Assembly (NCBI GenBank): GCA_905196835.1
Contig: CAJJWN010000013.1
Coordinates: 1-64,000, forward strand
From: an uncultured Prevotella sp.
Lineage (GTDB): Bacteria > Bacteroidota > Bacteroidia > Bacteroidales > Bacteroidaceae
Direction of reading: 5' to 3'
Length of the DNA: 64,000 nucleotides
The notes beneath the pieces are model-generated. The model had not been told where the DNA came from. It saw only the letters and a program-made list of their open reading frames with translations, and did no database searches. Shown one piece after another: positions 1 through 7,962 of the stretch. The translations under genes were made by a program, and so were the position numbers. Position 1 is the stretch's first letter; every line of letters begins with the position of its first letter.

Positions 1-93
1 AGGAATGCCACGCAAGCCCAGCTTTGACACGTTCACCCTTGACCTGCCTTCGCTTCCAATGAAGTCATGTACTTTGATTATTCTTTTTGCCAT
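1..93 (-). CDS. Unrecognised protein, N-terminal fragment (runs off the window edge)
   Basis: The first 31 codons of a minus-strand gene are present, starting MAKRIIKVHDFIGSEGR and continuing past position 1. The fragment is basic, has no signal peptide and matches no family I can name. The start is well supported: AGGAGGT at 101-107 lies 7 nt before the ATG, an unusually strong Shine-Dalgarno sequence for a Bacteroidetes gene. A -7 box (TATATTTG) lies at 165-172. Function cannot be inferred from this fragment. Confidence 0.7.
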   Translation of the reverse strand, partial: MAKRIIKVHDFIGSEGRSRVNVSKLGLRGIP

Positions 94-100
94 AAAAGAC

Positions 101-107
101 ACCTCCT
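101..107 (-). promoter_or_regulatory. Strong Shine-Dalgarno site
   Basis: AGGAGGT on the minus strand, 7 nt upstream of the ATG at 93. Most genes here have A-rich start contexts without a Shine-Dalgarno sequence, so this site stands out and fixes the start. Confidence 0.75.
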
Positions 108-164
108 ATTCCAAATAGTCAACATAATTGAAACCATCGCGCACACGGCACGGTATCCGTATCG

Positions 165-172
165 CAAATATA
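165..172 (-). promoter_or_regulatory. -7 promoter box for the gene starting at 93
   Basis: TATATTTG fits the Bacteroidetes -7 consensus TAnnTTTG. It implies a leader of about 65 nt before the ATG at 93. No clear -33 TTTG box is visible. Confidence 0.55.
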
Positions 173-233
173 GTAATTCTTTCCATTACAGGCAAGCATC
201 GGCGGCATTTTAACAGACAGTGCTTATAATTTC

Positions 234-343
234 AAAACGCCGTCAACTGCATTGTAAAAGGTGGCCTTTTAAGAAGCAAAACGCGGTCTTTTACGCGGTA
301 AAAGGCCACGTTTTGCATTGCGTTCAGCCGCAGTTGAAAACCG
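234..343. repeat. 22-nt periodic array, 5 units
   Basis: Five consecutive 22-nt units (starts 234, 256, 278, 300, 322). The outer two are degenerate; the central three follow AAAAGRCSGYCTTTT plus a 7-nt GCANNGY-like tail. The array lies between the divergent 5' gene and the 3' end of the TonB receptor gene. The rest of spacer 94-364 shows only the promoter and Shine-Dalgarno site listed separately. Confidence 0.75.
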
Positions 344-364
344 TAACTGCGGCAGGCTGTTTGG

Positions 365-2437
365 TTACAGACTGAAAGTAAAACGTGCTCCGGCCATCAC
401 CCACAGCCCGGGCTGCGGCACGTTGCCGTAGTCTACGTAATGAGCGTTGAAGAGGTTGTTGGCCTCAACGTAGACCGAATAGCGCGGCTTGCTCCACGCC
501 AGGCGGGCATCGACGAGCTGGTAGGGTTTGTACGCGCGGCTGATACCGTCGGTGTCGGTGTACGAGCCGCGCCGCTCCTGGAAGCGATAGTTCACGTCGA
601 GCGCAAGGTTTGGCAGCAAGTCAAGCCCTATCGAGGCCACTACCTTATGGCGAAGGTACTCCAAGGCGTACATAGACTGCACCCCCTCTTCGTGCCGCTG
701 GCTCTGGTCTATGTAGGCATAGGCCGCGCCGAGCGAGCGCAACACGCGCTGCGACGGCATGAGGCGGCGCAGGTCGAGCTTCAGGTTGGCCTCAACGCCG
801 GTGGAGTTTATCTTCGCATGGTTGACCGAAGTCCATACGGCATCCTCGCCGAGCGACGTGTCCATTATCCAGTCTATCATGTTCCTGCCCCAATGGCGGT
901 ACACCGAGAGCGTGGCGTTGACACCCTTCGCCGCATAGCGCAGGCCTACTTCCACGGCCGTCATCTCCTCCGGCTTCAGGTGCTTGTCGGCCTTGTGACC
1001 GTCGACTGAGTAATACAGCTCGGTGAACGACGGCATACGCAGCGACATGTTGAATGAGGCGTAGGCCTTCAAGGCCGTTGTCAGGGCGTAGCTTGCATCC
1101 ACACCAGGGTACAGCTTGAAGGGCATTTCGCTCCAAGTGTTCCTCACCGCCGTGAATCCTGCCGACGCAGCGAAGCGCCCGATGGTGACGTTGTGCTCGA
1201 GGTAGAGGCTAAGGTTGGTGCGGTTCAGGCCGAGAGTATAGTCGCGGTCGGTGCCGTGTATATGCACAGGAGAGTTAAGCGGCTCGCCGAGAGTGGTCGA
1301 TATGATGTCCTCGTTGCGCATCTCCACGCCGAAAGCGGTGCGCCCCCACGCCCAATCAAACCATCCGCCGAGATTAAGCCCGATTACATCGGTACGGTGG
1401 TAGTTGAAGGGCGAGCGGTCGGGTGCGCCGCGGTAAAACTCGTAACGGTCGTGGTATCTGTTCCAATAAACAGACGGAAGGAAGTGGAACCGTCCTGCTT
1501 CCGCCTCGGCCTTCAAGGCCGTATATATTTTAGTGGTGTGCTCATACTGCTCGTCAGACAGCGTGCTGTAGAACGTGTTGCTGCCCCAGCCTTTCGAACT
1601 TACGCCTGCGTGCCAGCTTACATCCACGCTTTCGCCGCGGTACCGGCCTTGGTAGAAGGCGCGTCCGCCGCTGTAGTCGGCGTTCAAGTGCCCGGCCTTG
1701 CTGCGCAGGTAGCCGTCGCTGCGCGCGTAAGAGCCGCTTACGGCGTTGCTCCACCTGCCCTTTGCAAACGCGATGCGTGCCCCGGCGTCGGCATAACCGA
1801 ACGAACCGCCCTCGGCTCTGACTTCTCCGCCGCTCTCAGTGGCTGTCTTCGTCACTATGTTCACCGCCCCGAGCAGCGACGACGTGCCGAATATTCGCCC
1901 GGCAGGGCCCTCGATTACCTCGATGCGCTCTATGTCGCCAAGGCTTACGGGCAGGTCGAAGGCGTTGTGACCGGTCTGCGGGTCGCAGATGTTAATGCCG
2001 TCGAGAAGGATGGCAATGTGCTCGCTCGTGCCCCCGCGGATGCTGATGTCGGTCTGCGCACCCATCGCTCCGCGCTGGCGTACGTCCACGCCTACGGCGT
2101 ATTTGAGCAGGTCGTTGATACTTTGTGCTGGCGCGGCGGCAATGTCCTCGCGGCTCAACACAGTTACAATTCTCGGCGCCCGGCCGGCAGCCAGCGGCGC
2201 GCGCGAGGCGGTGACGTCCACTTCGTCGAGAAGGACGGTGCGCGTGGTGTCGGCCATGCCCAGTCCGTCGAGGTCAGTGCGCACACTGACACCGTCGGCC
2301 TTGGCGTAAGTCAACGTAGCCACGCTGAGCGTCCCTACAAGCACCTCGCGGCCGAGACACGCGAAAAGGGCGTACCCGCGGCGGCTGAAATGCTTGAACC
2401 TTAGGCTCTCGCGCTTGTTGAAAACTGTCTTGTACAT
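365..2437 (-). CDS. TonB-dependent receptor (BtuB/CirA-like)
   Basis: Outer-membrane gated channel that imports a scarce ligand using TonB energy. The N terminus carries a TonB-box-like stretch (DEVDVTASR) followed by a plug domain (VLSREDIAAAPAQSINDLL, then DISIRGGTSEHIAILLDGI, IERIEVIEGPAGRIFG and GAVNIVT). A long beta-barrel follows and ends with an aromatic C-terminal strand (VMAGARFTFSL). At 690 residues it lacks the CarboxypepD-like N-terminal domain and the length of SusC proteins. I chose the ATG at 2437 because a promoter (-33 TTTG, 20-nt gap, -7 TACCTTTG) sits at 2485-2516, inside the longer open frame. The plug resembles vitamin B12 or siderophore receptors. The leader is only about 45 nt, so a cobalamin riboswitch is not supported. 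Substrate unknown. Confidence 0.88.
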   Translation of the reverse strand: MYKTVFNKRESLRFKHFSRRGYALFACLGREVLVGTLSVATLTYAKADGVSVRTDLDGLGMADTTRTVLLDEVDVTASRAPLAAGRAPRIVTVLSREDIAAAPAQSINDLLKYAVGVDVRQRGAMGAQTDISIRGGTSEHIAILLDGINICDPQTGHNAFDLPVSLGDIERIEVIEGPAGRIFGTSSLLGAVNIVTKTATESGGEVRAEGGSFGYADAGARIAFAKGRWSNAVSGSYARSDGYLRSKAGHLNADYSGGRAFYQGRYRGESVDVSWHAGVSSKGWGSNTFYSTLSDEQYEHTTKIYTALKAEAEAGRFHFLPSVYWNRYHDRYEFYRGAPDRSPFNYHRTDVIGLNLGGWFDWAWGRTAFGVEMRNEDIISTTLGEPLNSPVHIHGTDRDYTLGLNRTNLSLYLEHNVTIGRFAASAGFTAVRNTWSEMPFKLYPGVDASYALTTALKAYASFNMSLRMPSFTELYYSVDGHKADKHLKPEEMTAVEVGLRYAAKGVNATLSVYRHWGRNMIDWIMDTSLGEDAVWTSVNHAKINSTGVEANLKLDLRRLMPSQRVLRSLGAAYAYIDQSQRHEEGVQSMYALEYLRHKVVASIGLDLLPNLALDVNYRFQERRGSYTDTDGISRAYKPYQLVDARLAWSKPRYSVYVEANNLFNAHYVDYGNVPQPGLWVMAGARFTFSL

Positions 2438-2484
2438 AAAATATAAATAAACGTTTGACGCTCCGCAACGTGCGGAACGACGGG

Positions 2485-2516
2485 CAAAGGTAATGCAAAT
2501 GAACGAGATACGCAAA
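2485..2516 (-). promoter_or_regulatory. Promoter of the TonB-dependent receptor
   Basis: TTTG (2513-2516), a 20-nt spacer and TACCTTTG (2485-2492) on the minus strand. This is the best match to the full Bacteroidetes -33/-7 consensus in the window, and it moves the receptor start to 2437. Confidence 0.75.
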
Positions 2517-2656
2517 CCGGCAGGCGGCAAATCGACTGCGGGGAGACTCGCGGCGGTTTTTCAAAAGGCGGCTCATCCATAGTTTGTTTGGATGGTATGA
2601 AAATAATTATTCCTATGTTTATGTTTCTTACTTATGGCTACATTCTGCTATAATCC

Positions 2657-2782
2657 AGGTTGTCGGTAACTGTCATTCCGCGCTCCGACGCGGAATCCAG
2701 AAAACATCCAGAACTCCAAACGATATTGGCTGTATACACTGGATTCCGCGTCGGAGCGCGGAATGACAGTTACCGACAACCT
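2657..2782. repeat. Long inverted-repeat element, copy A (44-nt perfect arms)
   Basis: Arms 2657-2700 and 2739-2782 are exact reverse complements over 44 nt, around a 38-nt centre. Each arm contains a smaller dyad (ATTCCGCG...CGCGGAAT). Related copies lie at 20271-20390 and 36571-36696. The centre here starts AAAACATCCA and ends GGCTGTATACA, closely matching copy C. The element has no coding capacity. Spacer 2438-3143 also holds a 22-nt array and a GGATGAA flank motif. Confidence 0.85.
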
Positions 2783-2848
2783 AAATTAAATCAGGGTGTT
2801 TTCATTAATAGAGCTTTTACTTCATCCAACAGATTTGCGGATGAACCC

Positions 2849-2957
2849 AATTGACGGCCTTTCGCATTGCAAAAGGCCGCAAATCGCACGCTAAAAGGCC
2901 GCATTTTGCAGGCTAAAAGACGGCCTTTTGCAAACGCATTGATTATCAACACGTTAC
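2849..2957. repeat. 22-nt periodic array, 4 units, plus tail motif
   Basis: Units start at 2849, 2871, 2893 and 2915. They follow the flank CATCCAACAGATTTGCGG (from 2824), which is also found before the array at 13850. After the last unit comes TTGATTATCAACACGTTAC (2939-2957), a tail shared with other arrays. The array lies upstream of ftsX. Confidence 0.8.
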
Positions 2958-3103
2958 AGACGGAGCACGAACGGGTGTAAAAACAACCGTGAAACAGGCG
3001 CAGACCGCCCGGCACGCACCCTACGGAAGAGCAGATTGTGACACCTTGACAGCCGCCACCTATTAATAATAGTTAAACCGTTGGCTGTGCGGATAATTTT
3101 TTG

Positions 3104-3111
3104 TTACTTTG
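3104..3111 (+). promoter_or_regulatory. Probable -7 box for the ftsX operon
   Basis: TTACTTTG is one base short of the TAnnTTTG consensus. It is followed by GC and lies 32 nt before the ftsX ATG. It is the only candidate close to the start. Confidence 0.45.
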
Positions 3112-3143
3112 CACCAAATTAGGTGTGTTATAGCCACTAAGTA

Positions 3144-4022
3144 ATGGGTAAAAGAAAGAAAACGTCCCGCGTCCGCCACGGATTGCAGGGGATAACGCTA
3201 TGTATAAGTACCGCGCTGGTGCTGATTTTATTGGGAATGGTAGTGTTCTCCGTGCTTTCGGCACGCAACTTGTCGTCATACGTCAAGGAGAACCTTACGG
3301 TAACGATGATGCTTGGCGAAGACATCACCGACCCCGAGGCCGGACGGCTGTGCAAGGAACTGGGCAAACGCCCCTACATCAACCACATTACTTATATAAG
3401 CAAGGAGCAAGCCCTGAAGGAGCAGACCGCCGCCATGGGCACAGACCCGAGCGAGTTTCTGGGCATGAACCCCTTTGTGGCGTCAATAGAGCTGCAACTC
3501 AAGGCGCAATACGCCAATACCGACTCGCTGAAATGGATTTCGGCGGCGCTCAAGAGCGACAAGCGCGTAACCGACATAACCTACCCCCAAGACCTTATGG
3601 ACAGCGTTAACAGCAACCTCAACAAGATAAACCTTGTGCTGCTGGTGCTGGCCGTGCTGCTTACATGCGTGTCGTTCTCGCTCATCAACAACACCGTGAG
3701 ACTGGGAATGTACGCCCGCCGCTTCACCATACACACGATGAAGCTGGTCGGCGCGTCGTGGGGTTTCATACGCAGGCCCTTCCTTGGCAACGCCGTGGGC
3801 ATAGGCCTGCTGGCCGCATTGCTGGCCGACGGGGTGCTGGCCGGGGGCGTTTACGCCCTGTACACTTACGAACCGGGCGTAATGACGGTGATAACATGGC
3901 AGGTAATGGCCGTAACGGGCGGCTCGGTGTTCCTCTTCGGACTACTCATCACGCTGCTGTGCGCATGGGTGGCGGTAAACAAGTTCCTGCGCATGAAGGC
4001 CGGAGACCTGTACAAAATCTGA
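3144..4022 (+). CDS. ftsX: Cell division protein FtsX
   Basis: Membrane subunit of the FtsEX complex, which couples cell division to activation of peptidoglycan hydrolases. The 292 residues have the family layout: cytoplasmic N terminus, first membrane helix at about 18-40, an extracytoplasmic loop (about 45-155, containing SVLSARNLSSYVKENLTV), then three further helices near 160-185, 215-240 and 255-280. The C terminus RMKAGDLYKI is typical of the Bacteroidetes form. No ftsE lies in the window, so the ATPase must be encoded elsewhere. It heads a run of same-strand genes (DUF3098, uppP, truB, queA, folK), an order I recognise from other Bacteroidetes. Confidence 0.93.
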   Translation: MGKRKKTSRVRHGLQGITLCISTALVLILLGMVVFSVLSARNLSSYVKENLTVTMMLGEDITDPEAGRLCKELGKRPYINHITYISKEQALKEQTAAMGTDPSEFLGMNPFVASIELQLKAQYANTDSLKWISAALKSDKRVTDITYPQDLMDSVNSNLNKINLVLLVLAVLLTCVSFSLINNTVRLGMYARRFTIHTMKLVGASWGFIRRPFLGNAVGIGLLAALLADGVLAGGVYALYTYEPGVMTVITWQVMAVTGGSVFLFGLLITLLCAWVAVNKFLRMKAGDLYKI

Positions 4023-4150
4023 CGGGCAGATTTTGAAGTAACAATTAAAAATTAAAAATTAAACCGCGTGACGGGGCGCAATACGAAAACATGCAAGCCA
4101 AGACCGCTTGTCTGCTCGTAACTGTGTGCTTGTCTGCTAAACGAAAAGAA

Positions 4151-4408
4151 ATGGACAGAAGAAACTTTGCATTTGACCGGATGAACTTCATCCTGCTTGC
4201 CGTGGGCATGGCAATAGTAATCATCGGCTTCATACTAATGAGCGGCGGAGGCACCGAGGACGGCTCTTTCAATCCTGAAATATTCAGCCCCATGCGCATA
4301 AAAGTTGCCCCGGCGGTATGCTTCATAGGCTTCGTGTCGATAGTCTACGCCATCATACGCAAGCCGAAAGACAACGGCACTGACGACATTAACACACCTA
4401 AAGAATAA
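4151..4408 (+). CDS. DUF3098 family small membrane protein
   Basis: A protein of 85 residues starting MDRRNFAFDRMNFILL. Two membrane helices (about 11-30 and 52-70) flank a short loop containing GGGTEDGSFNPEIFSP. The RRNFAFDRMNF start and FNPEIFS(P)MRI are typical of DUF3098 proteins, which nearly always sit between ftsX and uppP in this phylum. I placed the start at 4151 because upstream codons in the longer frame do not match the family and overlap the AT-rich spacer. Function unknown; position suggests an envelope role (inference). Confidence 0.85.
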   Translation: MDRRNFAFDRMNFILLAVGMAIVIIGFILMSGGGTEDGSFNPEIFSPMRIKVAPAVCFIGFVSIVYAIIRKPKDNGTDDINTPKE

Positions 4409-4421
4409 ACAAGACTGACTT

Positions 4422-5261
4422 ATGGACTTATTTGAAACGGTCATCATCGCCATCGTTGAGGGCCTTACGGAATTTCTGCCCGTGTCTTCAACGGGGCACA
4501 TGATTATCGCGCAGAGCCTGCTCGGCGTGGAGAGCACACCGTTTGTCAAGGCGTTTACCGTCATAATACAGTTCGGCGCAATACTCTCGGTAATCTGCCT
4601 TTACTGGAAACGCTTTTTCTACCCCAACGCCGGGCGTGAAGGCAAATCGTACTGGCGCGCCATGTTCGACTTCTATGCACGCCTCGTGGTAGGCGTGTTG
4701 CCCGCCGCAGTGCTCGGCTTCGCCTTCAACGACGAGATAGAAGCCAACCTCGGCAACGTCCAGCTGGTAGCGTGGATGCTCATAGTGGGCGGCGTATTCA
4801 TGCTATTCTGCGACCGCATATTCAACCGCGGAAGCGAGAACACACGCCTTACATACAAGCGCGCCTTCGTAATAGGCCTCATACAGTGCATCTCGATGAT
4901 ACCAGGCGTGTCGCGCTCTATGGCCACCATAGTAGGCGGAATGAGCCAGCGGCTCACCCGTAAGGCCGCAGCCGAGTTCTCGTTCTTCCTTGCCGTACCG
5001 ACGATGTTCGGCGCAACGTGCCTCGAGACATACAAGCTCATCAGCCACGGCGACGGCTCAATCCTCGCACAAGGCAACAACTTGCAGATGCTAATCATTG
5101 GCTCGGTGGTGGCGTTCATCGTCGCCATACTCGCAATAAAGTTCTTCATCAACTACGTTACGAAGTACGGCTTTGCGGCGTTCGGCTGGTACCGCATCAT
5201 CGTAGGCCTCATAATAATCATCTGCACGCTGTGCGGCGTAGAGATGAAAATGACCGACTAA
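4422..5261 (+). CDS. uppP: Undecaprenyl-diphosphatase (BacA/UppP)
   Basis: Integral membrane phosphatase that converts undecaprenyl diphosphate to the monophosphate, recycling the lipid carrier for peptidoglycan and other surface glycans. Both signature motifs are present: EGLTEFLPVSSTGHMI (residues about 13-28, with Glu17 and His26) and GVSRSMATIVGG near the middle. The 279 residues are rich in membrane helices, at the family's usual length. The gene follows DUF3098 by 13 nt and precedes truB by 6 nt, so it is probably cotranscribed. BacA-type enzymes can give bacitracin tolerance when overexpressed. Confidence 0.95.
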   Translation: MDLFETVIIAIVEGLTEFLPVSSTGHMIIAQSLLGVESTPFVKAFTVIIQFGAILSVICLYWKRFFYPNAGREGKSYWRAMFDFYARLVVGVLPAAVLGFAFNDEIEANLGNVQLVAWMLIVGGVFMLFCDRIFNRGSENTRLTYKRAFVIGLIQCISMIPGVSRSMATIVGGMSQRLTRKAAAEFSFFLAVPTMFGATCLETYKLISHGDGSILAQGNNLQMLIIGSVVAFIVAILAIKFFINYVTKYGFAAFGWYRIIVGLIIIICTLCGVEMKMTD

Positions 5262-5267
5262 GAGCCG

Positions 5268-5993
5268 ATGAACTTCCACGAAGGAGAAATAATATGCCTT
5301 GACAAGCCTTACAGGATGTCAAGTTTCGGCGCGCTGGCACGCGTCCGTTACCTCATTTCGCAGAAGCTCGGCGTAAAACGCATGAAGACCGGCCACGCCG
5401 GAACACTCGACCCGCTGGCCACCGGAGTGCTAATACTCTGTACGGGACGCGCCACCAAGCGCATAGAAGAGCTGCAACTGCACACCAAGGAATACACGGC
5501 CACGCTGCAACTCGGCGCGACCACGGCCAGCTACGACATGGAACATCCCGTCAACGCGACGTTCCCCACGGAGCACATAACGCGCAGCCTCATCGAGGAA
5601 AAGCTGCAAACGTTCGTCGGTGAGATACAACAAGTGCCGCCGGCGTACTCCGCCTGCAAGGTGAACGGCGACCGCGCGTATGACCTTATGCGCAAAGGCA
5701 GGGACGTGGAGCTTAAGCCCAAGACGCTGAGAATCGACGAAATAGAGATTACGTCGTTCTCGCCGGAGCTGATGCAGATGTCAATCCGCGTTGTATGCGG
5801 CAAGGGAACGTACATCCGTGCGTTGGCACGCGACATAGGAGAAGCCCTCGGCAGCGGCGCATACCTCACAGCATTGCGCCGCACAAGAGTAGGAGACGTG
5901 CGCGTGGAAGACTGCGTTACGCTCGACGACTTTCCACAATGGTTGGACAAACAGACAATAGAAGACATAATAACGGAGGAAAACAAGATATGA
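5268..5993 (+). CDS. truB: tRNA pseudouridine(55) synthase TruB
   Basis: Isomerises U55 in the T-loop of tRNAs. The catalytic motif GHAGTLDPLATGVL carries the nucleophilic Asp48. Downstream motifs VPPAYSACKVNGDRAYDL and the KGTYIRALARDIGE segment are also present. At 241 residues it is the short form and lacks a C-terminal PUA domain. Its stop overlaps the queA start (ATGA at 5990-5993), indicating translational coupling of two tRNA-modification genes. Confidence 0.95.
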   Translation: MNFHEGEIICLDKPYRMSSFGALARVRYLISQKLGVKRMKTGHAGTLDPLATGVLILCTGRATKRIEELQLHTKEYTATLQLGATTASYDMEHPVNATFPTEHITRSLIEEKLQTFVGEIQQVPPAYSACKVNGDRAYDLMRKGRDVELKPKTLRIDEIEITSFSPELMQMSIRVVCGKGTYIRALARDIGEALGSGAYLTALRRTRVGDVRVEDCVTLDDFPQWLDKQTIEDIITEENKI

Positions 5994-7108
5994 AACTGTC
6001 ACAATTCAAGTTCAAACTGCCTGAAGAAGCCATAGCCCTTAACCCGCCATACCACCGCGATGAATGCCGGTTGATGGTGCTGCACAGGGTTTCACAGAAA
6101 ATCGACATGTACAAGACGGACGACAAGGGGGAACCTCTTAAAGACGAGGAAGGCAACCCCGAGTACCTTGATTTCCGCAACATACTTGACTATTTCGACG
6201 AAGGCGACGCCTTCATCTTCAACGACACGAAGGTTTTTCCGGCGCGTCTTTACGGCACGAAGGAGAAGACCGACGCAAAAATAGAGGTGTTCTTGCTGCG
6301 CGAACTGAACGAAGAGATGCGCCTGTGGGACGTGCTTGTAGAACCGGCACGCAAGATACGAATAGGCAACAAGCTGTTTTTCGACGACAGCGGAACGATG
6401 GTTGCCGAGGTAATCGACAACACAACGAGCCGCGGACGCACGCTGCGCTTCCTCTACGACTGCCCTCATGACGAGTTCAAGCGCGACCTTTACGCGCTCG
6501 GCGAGGCACCACTGCCCCACTACATCGTTGACCGCCGCCCGGCAACTCCCGAGGACTTGGACGACTTCCAGTGCATTTTCGCCAAGAACGAAGGCGCGGT
6601 TACAGCCCCGGCTTCGGGTCTGCACTTCAGCCGAGAGCTGATGAAGCGCATGGAAATAAAGGGCATAGAGTTCGCCTTCATAACGCTGCACTGCGCCTTG
6701 GGCAACTTCCACGACATCGAGGTGGAGGACCTTACGAAGCACAAGATGGACTCGGAGCAGATGCTAATCGGCGCGGAAGCCTGCAAGACGGTCAACCAAG
6801 CGAAGCTGGCCGGCCACCATGTGTGCGCCGTGGGCACAAGCGTTGCAAAGGCTACGGAGACCGCCGTGGGTACGGACAAGCTGCTTAAAGAGTACGAGGG
6901 TTGGACTAATAAGTTCATCTTCCCCCCATACGAGTTCGGCGTTGCCGACTCGATGATATCCAACTTCTATCATCCAATGTCGCCGCTGCTCATGTCTACC
7001 GCCGCGTTCGGCGGCTACGAGCTGGTGATGCAGGCTTACGACATGGCCGTAAAGAACGGCTACAAGTTCGGCTGCTACGGCGACGCAATGCTTATTGTCA
7101 ACGACTAA
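5990..7108 (+). CDS. queA: S-adenosylmethionine:tRNA ribosyltransferase-isomerase QueA
   Basis: Transfers and isomerises the ribose of SAM onto preQ1-modified tRNA, forming epoxyqueuosine. Family motifs visible: MKLSQFKFKLPEEAIAL at the N terminus, FNDTKVFPARLYG, GEAPLPHYI, and the C-terminal SFxxPMSPLLMSTAAFGG-like segment with YGDAMLI at the end. The 372 residues are slightly long because of an insert around residues 40-60 (TDDKGEPLKDEEGNPEYLD). The start overlaps the truB stop by ATGA, so I rejected the longer frame that begins inside truB. A low-complexity inverted repeat follows at 7114-7198. Confidence 0.95.
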   Translation: MKLSQFKFKLPEEAIALNPPYHRDECRLMVLHRVSQKIDMYKTDDKGEPLKDEEGNPEYLDFRNILDYFDEGDAFIFNDTKVFPARLYGTKEKTDAKIEVFLLRELNEEMRLWDVLVEPARKIRIGNKLFFDDSGTMVAEVIDNTTSRGRTLRFLYDCPHDEFKRDLYALGEAPLPHYIVDRRPATPEDLDDFQCIFAKNEGAVTAPASGLHFSRELMKRMEIKGIEFAFITLHCALGNFHDIEVEDLTKHKMDSEQMLIGAEACKTVNQAKLAGHHVCAVGTSVAKATETAVGTDKLLKEYEGWTNKFIFPPYEFGVADSMISNFYHPMSPLLMSTAAFGGYELVMQAYDMAVKNGYKFGCYGDAMLIVND

Positions 7109-7113
7109 AGGGA

Positions 7114-7198
7114 GTGAAAAATGAAAAACGAAAAGTGAAAAATCCATTACCTTTTATATAGCATCTGGATTTTTCACTTTTCACTTTTAATTTTTAAC
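7114..7198. repeat. Paired low-complexity inverted arms (GTGAAAAATG type)
   Basis: Purine-rich GTGAAAAATGAAAAACG phrases (7114-7146) are mirrored by TTTTTCACTTTTCACTTTT (7166-7198), giving a long imperfect hairpin with a 19-nt centre. It fills the queA-folK spacer and ends 8 nt before the folK start. Confidence 0.7.
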
Positions 7199-7206
7199 TT
7201 ATCAAA

Positions 7207-7623
7207 GTGCACACGGTTTATCTCGGATTAGGCACCAACCTCGGCGACCGTAGGCGCAACTTGGAGACCGCCATACGCCTTTTGGAAGAGCATGTGGGCA
7301 CGGTTGTGCGCACAAGTCAGTTCCACGAGACCGAGCCTTGGGGCTTTTCGTCAGACAACATGTTCATGAACGCCGCCGTGTGCATCGACACACAGCTATC
7401 TCCGCGCGGCCTTCTCGAAGCCACGCAGACCATTGAGCGCGAAATGGGACGCACGGTGAAGTCCACCGACGGGCGGTATCACGACCGCATAATCGACATC
7501 GACATACTGCTGTATGACGACCTCCACATGGACGGACCCGACCTGAAAATACCGCATCCGCTGATGCACGAGCGCGACTTCGTGATGCTCCCGCTCGGCG
7601 AAATACTTGCACACAAACCATAA
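7207..7623 (+). CDS. folK: 2-amino-4-hydroxy-6-hydroxymethyldihydropteridine diphosphokinase
   Basis: Transfers pyrophosphate from ATP to 6-hydroxymethyl-dihydropterin in folate synthesis. Signature features are YLGLGTNLGDRRRNLETAI at the N terminus, ETEPWG, FMNAAV and the catalytic segment DGRYHDRIIDIDILLYDD with its paired aspartates, then IPHPLMHERDFVMLPL. The 138 residues are a full-length single-domain enzyme. The start is GTG; no in-frame ATG lies near the family N terminus. folE, another pterin-pathway gene, is at 53065. Confidence 0.95.
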   Translation: MHTVYLGLGTNLGDRRRNLETAIRLLEEHVGTVVRTSQFHETEPWGFSSDNMFMNAAVCIDTQLSPRGLLEATQTIEREMGRTVKSTDGRYHDRIIDIDILLYDDLHMDGPDLKIPHPLMHERDFVMLPLGEILAHKP

Positions 7624-7640
7624 AAAGCACGCACCAAGAC

Positions 7641-7931
7641 ATGAAGATGATTTCAGAAAGTGACAAACAATTCGGCTGGGAGGACGTAAACACCCTATTG
7701 GGAGGCATCGTCCTCGTGCTTTACGTCTGCCTGAAGGAAAAGGAAGCCTCGCCGGCATGGCTATACTTGGTTACCGGACTGCTTGCCATAACCATAGGTG
7801 TAACCAATTTCATGAGATACCGCAACAAGAGGAAGCACGGGAAAAGCGCGGCGTTGACATTCTTCCTCTGTATATTGTTCACCCTGTGGGGCGTCGGCTT
7901 CATCGTCCAGGCGCTTGCCTTGCTCCTGTAA
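7641..7931 (+). CDS. Small membrane protein, unknown (1 of 3)
   Basis: A protein of 96 residues with an N-terminal polar segment (MKMISESDKQFGWEDVNTL) and three predicted membrane helices (about 18-33, 42-58, 71-95). A short basic loop (RYRNKRKHGK) separates the second and third. The ATG lies 17 nt after the folK stop. I recognise no family. Two more three-helix proteins of similar size follow on the same strand, so the three probably form a unit. An alternative start at the second Met is possible. Confidence 0.7.
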   Translation: MKMISESDKQFGWEDVNTLLGGIVLVLYVCLKEKEASPAWLYLVTGLLAITIGVTNFMRYRNKRKHGKSAALTFFLCILFTLWGVGFIVQALALLL

Positions 7932-7962
7932 ACACCTGCCAACCTTTATAATAAACCCAGCT

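Noticed and set aside
1193-2404. 403-codon plus-strand open frame
   Set aside because: It is the shadow of the TonB receptor gene on the other strand; its translation shows no domain, whereas the minus strand has a full plug and barrel.
2438-2516. Cobalamin riboswitch upstream of the BtuB-like receptor
   Set aside because: The promoter is only about 45 nt from the start codon, too short for the aptamer, and no B12-box is visible.
2657-2782. Rho-independent terminator
   Set aside because: Although a strong hairpin, it has no U-tract, lies far from any gene end, and recurs with a conserved centre, which fits a dispersed element better.
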